The notes under the pieces were generated by a model, which did not search any database, was not told the DNA's origin, and worked only from the letters and a program-made list of their open reading frames with translations. A DNA stretch of 64,000 bases, from assembly GCF_036246005.1 (NCBI RefSeq), contig NZ_CP109171.1:3398001-3462000 (forward strand). Direction: 5' to 3'. Made by a program: the position numbers and the translations under genes. Within the stretch, counting starts at the first letter, position 1. Each line of letters starts with the position of its first letter. The DNA comes from Streptomyces sp. NBC_01723. GTDB lineage: Bacteria > Actinomycetota > Actinomycetes > Streptomycetales > Streptomycetaceae. Below are positions 28,136 to 64,000 of this stretch, piece by piece.

Positions 28136-28246
28136 ACTCTACAAATGACCCGTATAACCTCGCTATCAGCTGGTTATCAAGCTTCCTACCTGCGGTTATC
28201 CACTCGGATAACTATATTGACCATCTCGTCGCAGCCTTGCTAGCGT
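28136..28246. promoter_or_regulatory. Divergent hmaS / cdaPS1 promoter region with 11-bp-spaced repeats
   Basis: For cdaPS1 (plus strand) there is TTGACC (28217-28222), an 18-bp spacer and TAGCGT (28241-28246). For hmaS (minus strand) a -10 candidate is TAGAGT (28136-28141). Between them, TATCA/TATCC motifs start at 28164, 28175 and 28197, that is at 11 and 22 bp steps, the spacing used by SARP activators. A perfect inverted repeat GTTATCC-ACTC-GGATAAC lies at 28195-28212. The region is clearly more AT-rich than its surroundings. The rest of the 313-bp gap (28037-28349) holds the two leaders. Confidence 0.5.
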
Positions 28247-28349
28247 CCCAGTTCGCCCTTAATTGAATGCCATCCGGGCAACACCTTGTTTGTTTTAGTG
28301 CGCGCCACTGAGAGGCCGGGGGTTCCGGCGGAGGATTGTGAGGAGACAG

Positions 28350-50191
<21,842 letters not shown>

Positions 50192-50195
<4 letters not shown>

Positions 50196-53100
50196 GCCAG
50201 CAACCGTCTCGTTCGCGTAGCAAGATCGAGGACATTCTTCCGCTCTCCCCGCTGCAAGAGGGCTTCGTGTTCCTCGGGCTGCTGCACACGGAGGGACCCG
50301 ACCTCTACGTCGGCCAGGTCGCCTTCGAGCTGGAGGGCCCGTACGACGGCTCCCGGATGCGCGCGGCGGCCGAGGCCCTGCTGCGCCGCCACGCCAACCT
50401 GCGGGCCGGGTTCCGGCAGCGCAAGAACGGGGCCTGGGCCCAACTCGTCCTGCACGACGTCGACCTGCCGTGGCAGGACGCCGACCTGAGCGCGCTGCCC
50501 GAGGACGAGCGCGGCCCCGAGGCCGACCGCCTCGCGGCCGCCGACCGCGCCCGCCGCTTCGACCTGGGCCGCCCGCCGCTGCTCCGCTTCACGGCGATCC
50601 GGCTCTCCGCCGACCGCGTCCGGCTGGTGATGACCAACCACCACATCGTGCTCGACGGCTGGTCCATGCCGGTCCTGCTGCGCGAGCTGATGGCGCTCTA
50701 CGCCTCCTCCGGCGACCCGTCCGCGCTTCCGCGGCTCCGCCCGTACCGCGACTACCTGGCCTGGCTCGACGCCCGCGACCGGGAAGCGGCCCGGACCGCG
50801 TGGCAGGGGTCGCTGGCCGGACTCGACGAGGCCACCCTCCTCGCCCCGGCCGGACCGGCGGCGTCGACCGCGCCCGAGCAGGTGTCGTTCACCGTGGACT
50901 CCGAGGTCAGCGGTGCGCTCGCGGCGTGGGCGCGGGGACAGGGCGTGACCATGAACACCGTGGTCCAGGGCGCCTGGGCACTCGCCCTGGCCCAGGCCAC
51001 CGGACGCGACGACGTCGTCTTCGGCGCCACCGTCTCCGGCCGCCCACCCGAGCTGCCCGGCGTCGAGTCCATGATCGGCCTCTTCATCAACACCCTGCCC
51101 GTCCGGGCCCGCCTCGACCACGCCGAGCCCCTGGGCGCCCTCTTCCGCCGTCTCCAGGCCGAACAGGCCCGCCTCCTGGACCACCAGTGGGCCGGACTCG
51201 CCGACATCCAGCGCTGGGCCGGACACGGCGAACTCTTCGACACCGCCATGGTCTTCCAGAACTACCCGGTCGAGGACGGCGACCTCACCGCCACCTCCGA
51301 CCCCGACCGGCTCCGGGTGGCCTCGGCGGACATCAAGGGCGGCACGCACTTCGCCGTCAACGTCGTCGCGACGATGCGCGGCGCGGAGCTGTCCTTCCGC
51401 GTGGACTACCGCCCCGACCTCTACGACGAGGAGTACGCCCGCGGCTTCGGTCGGCGGATGCTGCGCGTCCTGGAGACCCTGATCTCCGACTCGGACCTGC
51501 CCGTCGCCCACCTGGACACCCTCGACCCGGCCGACCGGGAACGGGTCCTGGTGGAGTGGAACGGAGCACGGACCGAGCTTCCCGGGACGCCGCTGCACGA
51601 ACTGATCAGCGAGCAGGCCGGGCGGACGCCGGACGCGGTCGCCGTGGTGTGCGATTCCGGGTCCCTGACCTACGCCGAGCTGGACGGGCACGCCAACCAA
51701 CTCGCCCGGCACCTGCTCGAACAGGGCCTGGGCGCGGAGGACTTCGTCGCGATCGCACTGCCGAAGTCGCTGGACGCCATCACCAGCATGCTGGCCGTAC
51801 TGAAGACCGGCGCCGCCTACCTGCCCATCGACCCGGACTACCCCGCCGAACGCATCAGCTACATGCTCGACGACGCCCGACCGGCCCTGACCCTCACCGA
51901 GCCGATACCCGCAGCGCAGTACGCCGGGCACTCCACCACGACGATCACGAACGCCGAGCGCCGTAGCCCGTGGTCACCGCGCCACGCGGCCTACATGATC
52001 TACACCTCCGGCTCCACCGGCCGCCCCAAGGGCGTCGTCATCGAACACCACGCCCTCGCCACCTACCTCCACCGAGCCCGCCGGACCTACAGCGCCATGA
52101 ACGGCGCCACCGTCCTGCACTCACCCCTCGCCTTCGACCTCACCATCACCGCCCTGTGGACCCCCCTCACCGCCGGCGGCACCGTCCACCTCACCACCCT
52201 CGAAGAAACCACAACCCAGCCAACCCTCATCAAAGCCACCCCCAGCCACCTCCCCCTCCTCACCAACCTGCCGGAGACGGCGTCCCCCTCCCACACCCTC
52301 ATCCTCGGCGGCGAAGCCCTCCACACCGACCACCTGGCCACCTGGCGCAACCAGCACCCCGACGTCCAGATCATCAACGCCTACGGCCCCACCGAATCCA
52401 CCGTCAACATCACCGACCACCACCTCAACGGCACCGAAGAAGGCCCCGTCCCCATCGGACGCCCCTTCGCCAACACCCAGGTCTACGTCCTCGATTCAGC
52501 TCTGCGTCCTGTAGCCCCCGGTGTCACCGGAGAGCTGTACCTCGCCGGTGAACAACTCGCCCGCGGCTACCTCGGCCGCCACGCCCTCACCGCCGAACGC
52601 TTCACCGCCAACCCCCACAGCCCCACCCCCGGCGCACGCATGTACCGCACCGGCGACCTCGCCCACTGGAACCACCAAGGCCACCTCGTCTACGACGGAC
52701 GCGCCGACCACCAGGTCAAACTCCGCGGCCACCGCATCGAACTCGGCGAGATCGAAGCCACCCTCACCACCCAGCCCGGCATCACCCAAGCCACCGTCCA
52801 ACTCCGCGAAGACACCCCCGGCGACCAACGCCTCGTCGCCTACGTGGTCACCACCAACTGGGACGAGAACACCACCCGGGACGCAGTCACCCGCACCCTC
52901 CCCGACTACATGCGCCCCTCCGCCTACGTCACCCTCGACGCCCTCCCCCTCACCCCCAACGGCAAACTCGACCGCAAAGCCCTCCCCGCCCCCACCTACG
53001 CCACCACGACCACCGGACGCGCCCCCCGCACCCCCCGCGAGGAAATCCTCTGCGGCCTGTACGCGGAGATCCTCGCGGTGGGCGACGTGACGATCGACGA

Positions 53101-56100
53101 CGACTTCTTCGGGCTCGGCGGGCACTCACTCCTCGCCACCCGCCTGGTCAGCCGGGTCCGCACCACCCTCGGTGTCGAGCTGCCGATCCGGCAATTGTTC
53201 GAGACGCCGACCGTGGCGGGTCTGGCCGGCGCCCTCGAGACGTCGGGCTCCGTCCGTACCGCGCTCACCGCGAAGCCCCGTCCCGAGCGGATCCCGCTCT
53301 CCTACGCCCAGCAGCGCCTGTGGTTCCTGCACCAGCTCGAAGGGCCCACCCCGACCTACAACATCCCCACCACCCTCCGCCTCACCGGCACCCTCGACCA
53401 CGACGCCCTGCGCGCGGCGGTCGGGGACCTGATCGCCCGGCACGAGAGCCTGCGGACGGTCTTCACCGAGGACGAGCAGGGCGCCCATCAGGTCGTTCTG
53501 CCCGCGGAGGTCGCCGCGACGCCGTTCGCGGTGGTCGACGTGGCCGAGGCGGAGGTCGCCGTGCGAGTGGCGGAGGCCGCGTCGTACCCCTTCGACCTGA
53601 CGACCGACCTGCCCGTGCGGGTGCGGCTGTTCCGGGTGTCGGAGGAGGAGCACGTCCTGCTGCTGCTGGTGCACCACATCGCCAGCGACGCCTGGTCCCG
53701 CACCCCGCTCGCCCAGGACCTCACCGCCGCCTACACCGCCCGCTGCGCGGGCGCCGCGCCCGCCTGGCAGCCGCTGCCCGTCCAGTACGCCGACTACGCG
53801 CTCTGGCAGCAGGAGATCCTCGGCGACGAGACCGACGCCGACAGCCTCGCGGGACGACAACTGTCCTACTGGCAGCGGCAACTGGCCGGCCTGCCCGAGC
53901 AGCTCGACCTCCCCACCGACCGGCCGCGCCCCGCCACCGCCGACCACACCGGCGACCGGGTCACCTTCACCGTCCCCGCCGAGCTGCACACCCGACTGAC
54001 CGAACTGGCCCGGTCGACCAACACGACCGCGTTCATGGTGCTCCAGGCCGCGCTCGCCACCCTGCTCACCCGGCACGGCGCCGGCGACGACATCCCCATC
54101 GGCACCCCCATCGCCGGACGCACCGACGACGCCACCGACCACCTCATCGGCTTCTTCGTCAACACCCTCGTCCTGCGCACCGACACCAGCGGCAACCCCA
54201 CCTTCCGCGACCTGCTCACCCGCGTACGCGACACCGACCTCACCGCCTACGCCCACCAGGACCTCCCCTTCGAACGCCTCGTCGAAGCCCTCAACCCCAC
54301 CCGCTCCCTCGCCCACCACCCCCTCTTCCAGACCATGCTCACCCTGCACAACACGCAGGGCGCGAAGACGGAGCGGTTCGCCGGTCTCGCGGCCGAGGTG
54401 CTGGCGTCCGAGTCGGTCTCGGCGCGCTTCGACCTGTCGTTCGCGCTGGCCGAGCACTTCGGCGCCGACAACGCCTGCGAGGGCATGAGCGGCGGTGTCA
54501 CGTACAGCACAGCGCTCTTCGACCGGGAGACCGTGCGGGACCTGGCCGACCGTCTGGTGCGGCTGCTCACGGCGGCGGTGGCCCATCCGGGGCGGCCCGT
54601 CGGACAGCTGGAGATCATGGACGCGGCGGAGCGGCGGCTGGTCCTGGAGGAGTGGAACGACACCGCCGCCGAGGCGCCCGCCGACTCGGTGGCCGGGCTG
54701 TTCGAGCGGCGGGCGCGGCGGTCGCCGGACGCGACGGCCCTGGAGTTCGGCGGTACGCGGCTGTCGTACGGGCAGCTCAACGCGCAGGCGAACCGGCTGG
54801 CCCGGCACCTCGTCGCGCGGGGCGCGGCCCCGGGCGGGTCCGTCGCCGTGGCGCTGCCCCGGTCGGCGGAGCTGGTCGTGACGCTGCTGGCGGTGCTGAA
54901 GTCCGGGGCCGCGTTTCTGCCGATCGACCCGCACTATCCGGCCGACCGGGTCGCGTACATGCTGGCCGACGCCGAACCGGCCCTCACGCTGAGGGAGCCG
55001 GTCGCGGACGCGGAGCTGGCGGGGTACGCGGGCGACGACCTCGGCGCCGACGAGCTGCGGGGTCCGGTCCTCGGCTCGCATCCGGCGTACACGATCTACA
55101 CCTCGGGTTCCACGGGACGCCCCAAGGGCGTGGTGGTGCCGCGTGCGGCGCTCGGGAACTTCCTGGCGGACATGGGCCGGCGGTTCGCTCCCACCGCCGG
55201 TGACCGGCTGCTCGCCGTCACGACGGTGGGCTTCGACATCGCGGGCCTGGAGATCTTCCTGCCGCTGCTGCACGGGGCGGTGCTGGTGCTCGCCGACGAG
55301 GAGACCGCGAAGGACCCGCACGCGCTGCTGCGCACCGTCACCGCGTCGGGGATCACCATGGTCCAGGCGACGCCGAGCCTGTGGCAGGGTGTCGCGGCCG
55401 TGGCGGCGGACGAACTGGCCGGGGTGCGCGTCCTGGTGGGCGGCGAGGCGCTGCCCACCGAGTTGGCGCGCACGCTGACGGAGCGGGCCCGTTCCGTGAC
55501 GAACCTCTACGGGCCGACGGAGGTGACGATCTGGGCCACGGCCGCCGATGTCGCCGCGTCCGGACCGGTCATCGGCGGCCCTCTCGCCAACACCTCGGCG
55601 TATGTGCTGGACGCGGCGCTGCGGCCGGTCCCGGTGGGGGTGCCGGGCGAGCTGTACCTGGCCGGGGAGCAGTTGGCGCAGGGCTACCACCGGCGTCCCG
55701 CGCTGACGTCGGAGCGGTTCACCGCCGACCCGTACGGTCCGCCCGGCGCGCGGATGTACCGCACGGGTGACCTGGTGTGCCGTCGGAGGGACGGCGCGCT
55801 GCGGTATCTGAGCCGGGTGGACCAGCAGGTCAAGCTGCGCGGTTTCCGCATCGAACTCGGGGAGATCGAGGCGGAGCTGGCCCGGCACCCGTCGGTCGCC
55901 GAGACCGCGGTGACGGTGCGCGAGGACCGCCCGGGCGACCGGCGGCTGGTCGCCTACGTCGTCCCGGCGGGCCCGGCGCCGGACGCGCGGGAGCTGCGGG
56001 AGCGGCTGCGGGGACGGCTGCCGGAGTTCATGGTGCCGACGGCGTTCGTGGTGCTCGACGCGCTGCCGCTGACGCCGAACCGGAAGCTGGACCGCAAGGC

Positions 56101-59100
56101 GCTGCCCGTCCCGGAGTACGACGGTGAGCCGGCCGGCCGGGAGCCGCGGGGCCCGCGCGAGGAGATCCTGTGCGCGCTCTTCGCCGATGTGCTGGGCGTC
56201 GCCCGGGTCGGCATCGACGACGGCTTCTTCGACCTGGGCGGGCACTCGCTGCTCGCCAGTCGGCTGGTGAGCCGGATCAGGACGGCGCTGGGCGTCGAGC
56301 TGTCCGTGCGGCAGTTCTTCGAGACGCCGACCATCGCCGGGCTCTCCGGGGTGCTGGACGGGGCGGCGGGCGCGCGGACGCCGCTGGTGGCCCGGGAGCG
56401 CCCGGAGCGGGTGCCGCTGTCGCCGGCGCAGCAACGGCTGTGGTTCCTGCACCAGTTCGAGGGTCCTTCGGCGACGTACAACGTGCCCACGGCGCTGCGG
56501 CTGTCCGGTCCGGTGGACCGGGCGGCGCTGGAGCGGGCGATCGGTGACGTGGTGGAGCGGCACGAGAGTCTGCGGACCGTGTTCGCGGCGGACGACGACG
56601 GGTCGCGGCAGATCGTGCTGCCCGCCGATCCGGCCGCCCGGAGTCTCGACGTCGTCGACGTCACCGCGCAGGAGGTCGAGGAGCGGGTGGCGGAGGCGGC
56701 CCGGCACGTGTTCGACCTGACCGGCGACATCCCGTTCCTGGCACGGCTGTTCCGGGTCTCGGAGACGGATCACGTCCTGCTGCTGCTCATCCACCACATC
56801 GCCAGCGACGGCTGGTCGATGGCGCCGCTGGCCCGTGACCTGACGGCGGCGTACGCGGCGCGCTGCGCGGGTGACGCGCCGGGCTGGGAGCCGCTGCCGG
56901 TGCAGTACGCGGACTACGCGCTGTGGCAGCGCGACGTCCTCGGTGACGAGACCGACCCGGAGAGCGTGGCCGGGCGGCAGCTGGCGTACTGGAAGGACGC
57001 GCTGGCCGGGCTGCCCGAGGCGCTGGAGCTGCCCACCGACCGGCCGCGGCCCGCGACCGCCGGGTACACCGGCGACCGCATCGCGTTCACGGTGCCGGCG
57101 GCGCTGCACGCGCGGCTGACGGAGCTGGCGCGGGCCACGCACTCCAGCCTGTTCATGGTGACCCAGGCCGCGTTCGCCGCGCTGCTGACGCGGCTCGGGG
57201 CGGGCGAGGACATCCCGATCGGCACGGCGGTGGCCGGGCGGAACGACGCCGCCACCGAGGATCTCGTCGGGTTCTTCGTGAACACGCTGGTGCTGCGCAC
57301 CGACACCGGCGGCAACCCCACCTTCCGCGAGCTGCTCGGCCGCGTCCGGGAGGGCGACCTGGCGGCGTACGCGCACCAGGAGGTCCCGTTCGAGCGGCTG
57401 GTGGAGGCGGTCAACCCGGCGCGCAGTCTGGCCCATCACCCGCTGTACCAGGTGATGATCACGTTCAACAACACGGCGGACCGGAGCACCGGGCGGGCGG
57501 CGTCCGGCGACGGTGGCGCGCTCCTGAACGCGACCCGGATGACGGCCGGCACCGGCGTGGCGAAGTTCGACCTGTCGCTGACCTTCGGCGAGCGGCACGA
57601 CGCGTCGGGCGGCCCCGCGGGCATGCGGGGTTCGCTGGAGTACCGCACGGAGCTGTTCGACCGGGAGACGGCGGAGTCGGTGATCTCACGGCTGCTCGGC
57701 GTGCTGGGCTCGGTCACGGCCGACCCGGACCTGCCGATCGGCGGCATCGGCCTGCTGGACCCGGCCGAGCGGCGGCAGCTGCTCCAGGAGTGGAACGACA
57801 CGGCGCGTCCGCAGCGCGAGGGGACCCTGCCGGAGCTGTTCGAGGAGCAGGTGGCGAGGACCCCGAGGCGCCCGGCGTTCTCGGCGGACGGGACGACGCT
57901 GACGTACGCCGAGCTGAACTCGCGCGCCAACCGGCTGGCCCACCTCCTCGCGGAGTCCGGGGCGGGCCCGGAGCAGGTGGTGGCGATCTCGCTGCCGCCG
58001 TCGGTGGAGATGGGCGTGGCGGTGCTCGCGGTGCTGAAGACGGGCGCGGCGTACCTGCCGGTCGACCCGGGCAGCCCGCGGGAGCGGATCGCGACGATGA
58101 CGGAGGACGCGGCGCCGGTGTGCGCGCTGACCACGTCCGCGGTCCCGGCGGGGGTGTTCCCGGAGGAGCTGCCCCGGCTGCTCCTCGACGACCCGGACGT
58201 GACGGCACGGCTCGCCGCGCAGCCCGCGCACGACCTGGCGGACGAGGACCGGACGCAGCCGCTGTCGCCGTGGAACGCGGCGTACATCATCTACACGTCG
58301 GGCTCGACGGGCCGGCCGAAGGGGGTGCTCGTCGAGCACCAGCCGGTGGTCAACTACCTGGCGGTGTCGACGGAGCTGTACCCGGGCGTGGCGGGCAACG
58401 CGCTGCTGCACTCGCCGCTCTCCTTCGACCTGACCGTGACGGGCCTGTTCGCGCCGCTGCTGAACGGCGGCTGCGTACATTTGGCGGACCTGGAGGAGCT
58501 GCACGAGCGGGCGCTGGACGGTGACGTGCCCGCGGACCTGCCGCAGATGACGTTCCTGAAGGCGACGCCCAGCCATCTGCCGCTGATCACCGGGCTGCCC
58601 GGGGTGTGCGTGCCGGACGGGGAACTGGTCCTCGGCGGCGAGTCGCTGACCGGCCGCGCGGTGCGGACGCTGCTCGCGGCGCATCCGGGGGCGCGGGTCC
58701 TGAACGAGTACGGTCCGACCGAGACGATCGTCGGCTGCACGACGTGGCGGGTCGAGACGCCGGACGACCTCGCGGACGGCGTGCTGACCATCGGCCGCCC
58801 GTTCCCCAACACCCGGATGCTGGTCCTCGACCCGTACCTGCAGCCCGTGCCGGCCGGGGTGCCGGGCGAGCTGTACGTGTCCGGGGTGCAGCTGGCGCGC
58901 GGCTACCTCAACCGGCCCGGGCAGAGCGCGTCCCGGTTCGTCGCCAACCCCTTCGAGGGGCCGGGCGAGCGGATGTACCGCACCGGCGACATCGTGCGCT
59001 GGAACCGGCACGGCGACCTGGAGTTCATCAGCCGCGTCGACGACCAGGTGAAGATCCGCGGCTTCCGGGTCGAGCTGGGCGAGATCGAGTCCGCCCTGTC

Positions 59101-61098
59101 CCGGCACCAGGGGGTGCCGGAGGCGGTGGCGGTCGTACGCGAGGACCGCCCGGGCGACCGGCGGCTGGTCGCCTACCTGGTGGCCGGGGACGGACCCGTG
59201 CCGTCGGACGAGGAGCTGCGGGACGGGCTGCGCGAGTCGCTGCCCGACTACATGGTGCCGTCGGCGTTCGTCCGGCTGGCCGAGCTGCCGCTGACGGCCA
59301 ACGGCAAACTGGACCGGGGGCGGCTGCCCGCGCCGGACTACGCGGCCGCCGGCACCGGCCGGGCGCCGACGACGGCCCGCGAGGAGCTGCTGTGCACGCT
59401 GTTCGCCGAGGCGCTGGGCCTCGACTCCGTCGGTGTCGACGACGGCTTCTTCGACCTCGGCGGCGACAGCATCCTCTCCATCCAGCTGGTCAGCCGGGCC
59501 CGCGCGAAGGGGCTCACGCTCTCGGTGCGGGACGTGTTCGAGCACCAGAGCGTCGCCCACATCGCCGAGGCGCTGGACGGCGCGGACGAGCCGGAGACGG
59601 ACGCCGGGGCCGTCGAGGAGGTGCCGGCGAGCGGGCCGGTGCCGGCCACGCCGATCATGGGCTGGTTCGCCTCACTGGGCGGCCCGGTCGCCCCGTTCAA
59701 CCAGTCGGTGGTGGTGTCCGTGCCCGCGGACCTCGACGAGGAGCGGCTGGTGGCCGCCCTCGGGGCCGTCGTCGACCGGCACGACTCGCTGCGGCTGCGG
59801 GTCGCCGCGGACTGGTCCATGGCCGTCCCCGAGCCCGGCACGGTGGACGCCGCGGACCTGCTCACGCACCTGCGGGCACCGGACGGCGACGACGACGCGC
59901 TGCGCGCCGTGGTCGCCGAGGCGGCCGCCGCCGAACGCGACCGGCTGGACCCCGCCGACGGCCGGATGCTGCGCGCCTGCCGCATCGACCGCGGTCCCGG
60001 CCGCCCGGGGCTGCTGGTCCTGGTCGCCCACCACCTGGCCGTGGACGCCGTCAGCTGGCGGCTGCTCGTGCCGGACCTGGCCGCCGCCTACGAGGACCGC
60101 CCGCTCAGCCCGGCCGGCACGCACTGGCGCCAGTGGGCCGGTGCGCTGCGGGACCTCGCGGGCACGGCCGCCACGGAGGCGGAGACGGACCACTGGCTGG
60201 ACGCGGTCCGCCCGGCCGCCGAGCCGACGGACCCGGCCCTCGACCCGGCCCGCGACACCCACGCCCGCTCCGGTCAGGTCGTCCTCGACCTGGACGCGGA
60301 CACCACCGACGCCCTCCTCACCTGGGTCCCCGGGGTGTTCCGCGCCGAGATCAACGACCTGCTGCTCACCGCGTTCGGGCTGGCCGTCGCCGACTGGCGG
60401 CGCGCCCGGGGCGGCGGCGCGGGCACGCCGGTCACGGTGGACCTGGAGAGCCACGGCCGCCACGAGCACCTGGTGCCGGGCGCCGACCTCACCCGCACCA
60501 CCGGCTGGTTCACGTCGATGCACCCGGTGCCGCTGCGCCCGGAGGTCGACGAGTGGGAGTGGCCGGAGGTGTGGGACGGCGGTGCCGCCGCGGGCCGCGC
60601 CCTGAAGCGGGTCAAGGAGCAACTGCGGGCCGTCCCGCGCGACGGCGTGGGCTTCGGCCTGCTGCGCCACCTCAACCCGCGCACCCGGGACCGGTTCGCC
60701 GCGCTCCCGGTACCGGCGTACGGCTTCAACTACCTGGGCCGGTACACCGGCGGGCGGGCCGCCGACGGCGCCGCCGGCCCCGAGGCGTGGAGCGTGCTCG
60801 GGCGCGGGGTCGCCGGCCAGCACCCGGACACGCCGCTCGCGCACCCCGTCGAACTGGTCGCGGGCGCCCACGACACCGAGGCGGGGCCCCGGCTGCACAG
60901 CGTGTGGACGTACGCGGACGCCGTGCTCTCCGAGGCCGAGGTGCGGCGCCTGGGCGAGGGCTGGTTCCGGGCCCTGAAGGCGCTGGTCGAGCACGCCGGC
61001 CGGCCCGAGGCGAGCGGTCTGACCCCCTCGGACGTCTCCCTCACCTCGCTCAGCGAGGACGACATCACCCGACTCGAGAGCGAATGGGGCTCCCTCTG

Positions 61099-61099
<1 letters not shown>
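50192..61099 (+). CDS. cdaPS2: CDA peptide synthetase 2, three-module NRPS
   Basis: A 3,635-residue synthetase: C-A-T (Asp7), C-A-T (Gly8), C-A-T-E (Asn9), with carrier serines 979, 2019 and 3093. The GTG start (50192) overlaps the cdaPS1 stop, with GGGAG 8 bp upstream. The N-terminus (residues about 8-28, [14 protein letters not shown]) looks like an acceptor docking (COM) segment merging into a DCL-type C domain that takes the D-Hpg6 peptide. The C-terminus after TPSDV is a matching donor segment for CdaPS3. Parts of module 7 are near-identical in DNA to module 4 of CdaPS1. The stop overlaps the cdaPS3 start (TGATG). Confidence 0.97.
50939..51270 (+). repeat. C-domain patch shared by modules 4 and 7, copy 2
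   Basis: Partner of 40101-40432; codes for the part of the DCL C domain from [13 protein letters not shown] to FQNYPV. Confidence 0.88.
51536..53040 (+). repeat. Asp A block, copy 3 (module 7 of CdaPS2)
   Basis: Matches copy 1 at its 5' end and near 52490-52535, but copy 2 at its 3' end (52800-53040). It has a private stretch at about 51900-51945 and one codon less near 52430. The similarity stops at 53040, inside the A-T linker. Confidence 0.88.
53270..56370 (+). other. CdaPS2 module 8: C - A(Gly) - T
   Basis: C domain with HHIASDA from residue 1161. A-domain pocket D,I,L,Q,L,G,L,I,W plus Lys, the classical glycine code. The A10 motif reads [10 protein letters not shown] instead of [10 protein letters not shown]; the catalytic Lys is kept. 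T domain Ser2019. Confidence 0.92.
53780..53928 (+). repeat. C-domain patch shared by modules 5 and 8, copy 2
   Basis: Partner of 42939-43087, in the C domain of the glycine module. Confidence 0.85.
56390..61010 (+). other. CdaPS2 module 9: C - A(Asn) - T - E
   Basis: C domain HHIASDG from 2201. A-domain pocket D,L,T,K,V,G,E,V,G plus Lys, matching asparagine. T domain GGDSI with Ser3093. E domain HHLAVDA from 3280 gives D-Asn9. In S. coelicolor free Asn is hydroxylated by AsnO before use; that gene is not in this window. Confidence 0.9.

Positions 61100-64000
<2,901 letters not shown>

Larger units (their letters stand above)
50210..53260 (+). other. CdaPS2 module 7: C - A(Asp) - T
   Basis: DCL-type C domain with HHIVLDG at residue 150. 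A-domain pocket D,L,T,K,I,G,A,V,N plus Lys (Asp). The T domain reads FFGLGGHS (Ser979), where other modules have FFDLGG or FFELGG. The 3' end of this module departs from the otherwise repeated block at 53041. Confidence 0.9.

Overview
The window is high-GC actinobacterial DNA of Streptomyces type. Codons end mostly in G or C, genes are packed in ATGA-overlapping runs, and there is a SARP regulator. Gene content and order match the calcium-dependent antibiotic (CDA) lipopeptide locus known from Streptomyces coelicolor and its close relatives. A secreted phospholipase A2 in the middle also looks, from memory, almost the same as the S. violaceoruber enzyme. The host is therefore most likely a member of the coelicolor / lividans / violaceoruber group or a near neighbour. 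No transposase, integrase, tRNA, rRNA or CRISPR array was seen.

Layout. Positions 1-4440 are the flank: a truncated MFS exporter with its TetR regulator and a two-site operator, a secreted M6-type metalloprotease, and a regulator made of two IclR proteins in tandem. Positions 4617-10997 (minus strand) are a tightly overlapping precursor operon read as glmT, trpE2, trpG2, trpD2, trpC2 and a class II DAHP synthase. It makes 3-methylglutamate and boosts chorismate-to-tryptophan flux. A P-type ATPase (11264-13654) ends in strong hairpins and is followed by a long leader and the SARP activator cdaR (14405-16300). Positions 16368-21924 (minus strand) hold an MbtH-like protein, a secreted lipase-like hydrolase, a small secreted protein, a prephenate dehydrogenase, phospholipase A2 and an ABC-2 exporter. 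absA1/absA2 (22061-24489) encode the two-component repressor system. hmaS-hmo-hpgT (28036-24478, minus strand) make 4-hydroxyphenylglycine. From 28350 to the end runs the NRPS operon cdaPS1 (6 modules), cdaPS2 (3 modules) and the first part of cdaPS3 (module 10).

Working model. Reading the adenylation-domain pocket residues by eye gives Ser-Thr-Trp-Asp-Asp-Hpg | Asp-Gly-Asn | 3-methylGlu. Epimerization domains sit after Trp3, Hpg6 and Asn9, in agreement with CDA. The starter condensation domain of module 1 takes the fatty acid; the lipid, hydroxylation and release genes must lie beyond position 64000. The precursor genes supply Trp, Hpg and mGlu, the MbtH-like protein supports adenylation, the ABC pair probably exports the product, and CdaR and AbsA1/A2 set the timing.

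The pathway itself is known. The less familiar observations are: a mosaic of near-identical Asp-adenylation blocks within and between the two synthetases; a docking-domain-like linker buried inside cdaPS1; a His-motif variant confined to condensation domains with an Asp donor; a shared promoter element before glmT and the MbtH gene; a possible leader ORF before cdaR; and an extracytoplasmic tail on AbsA1 with a possible BamE/BLIP-like fold.
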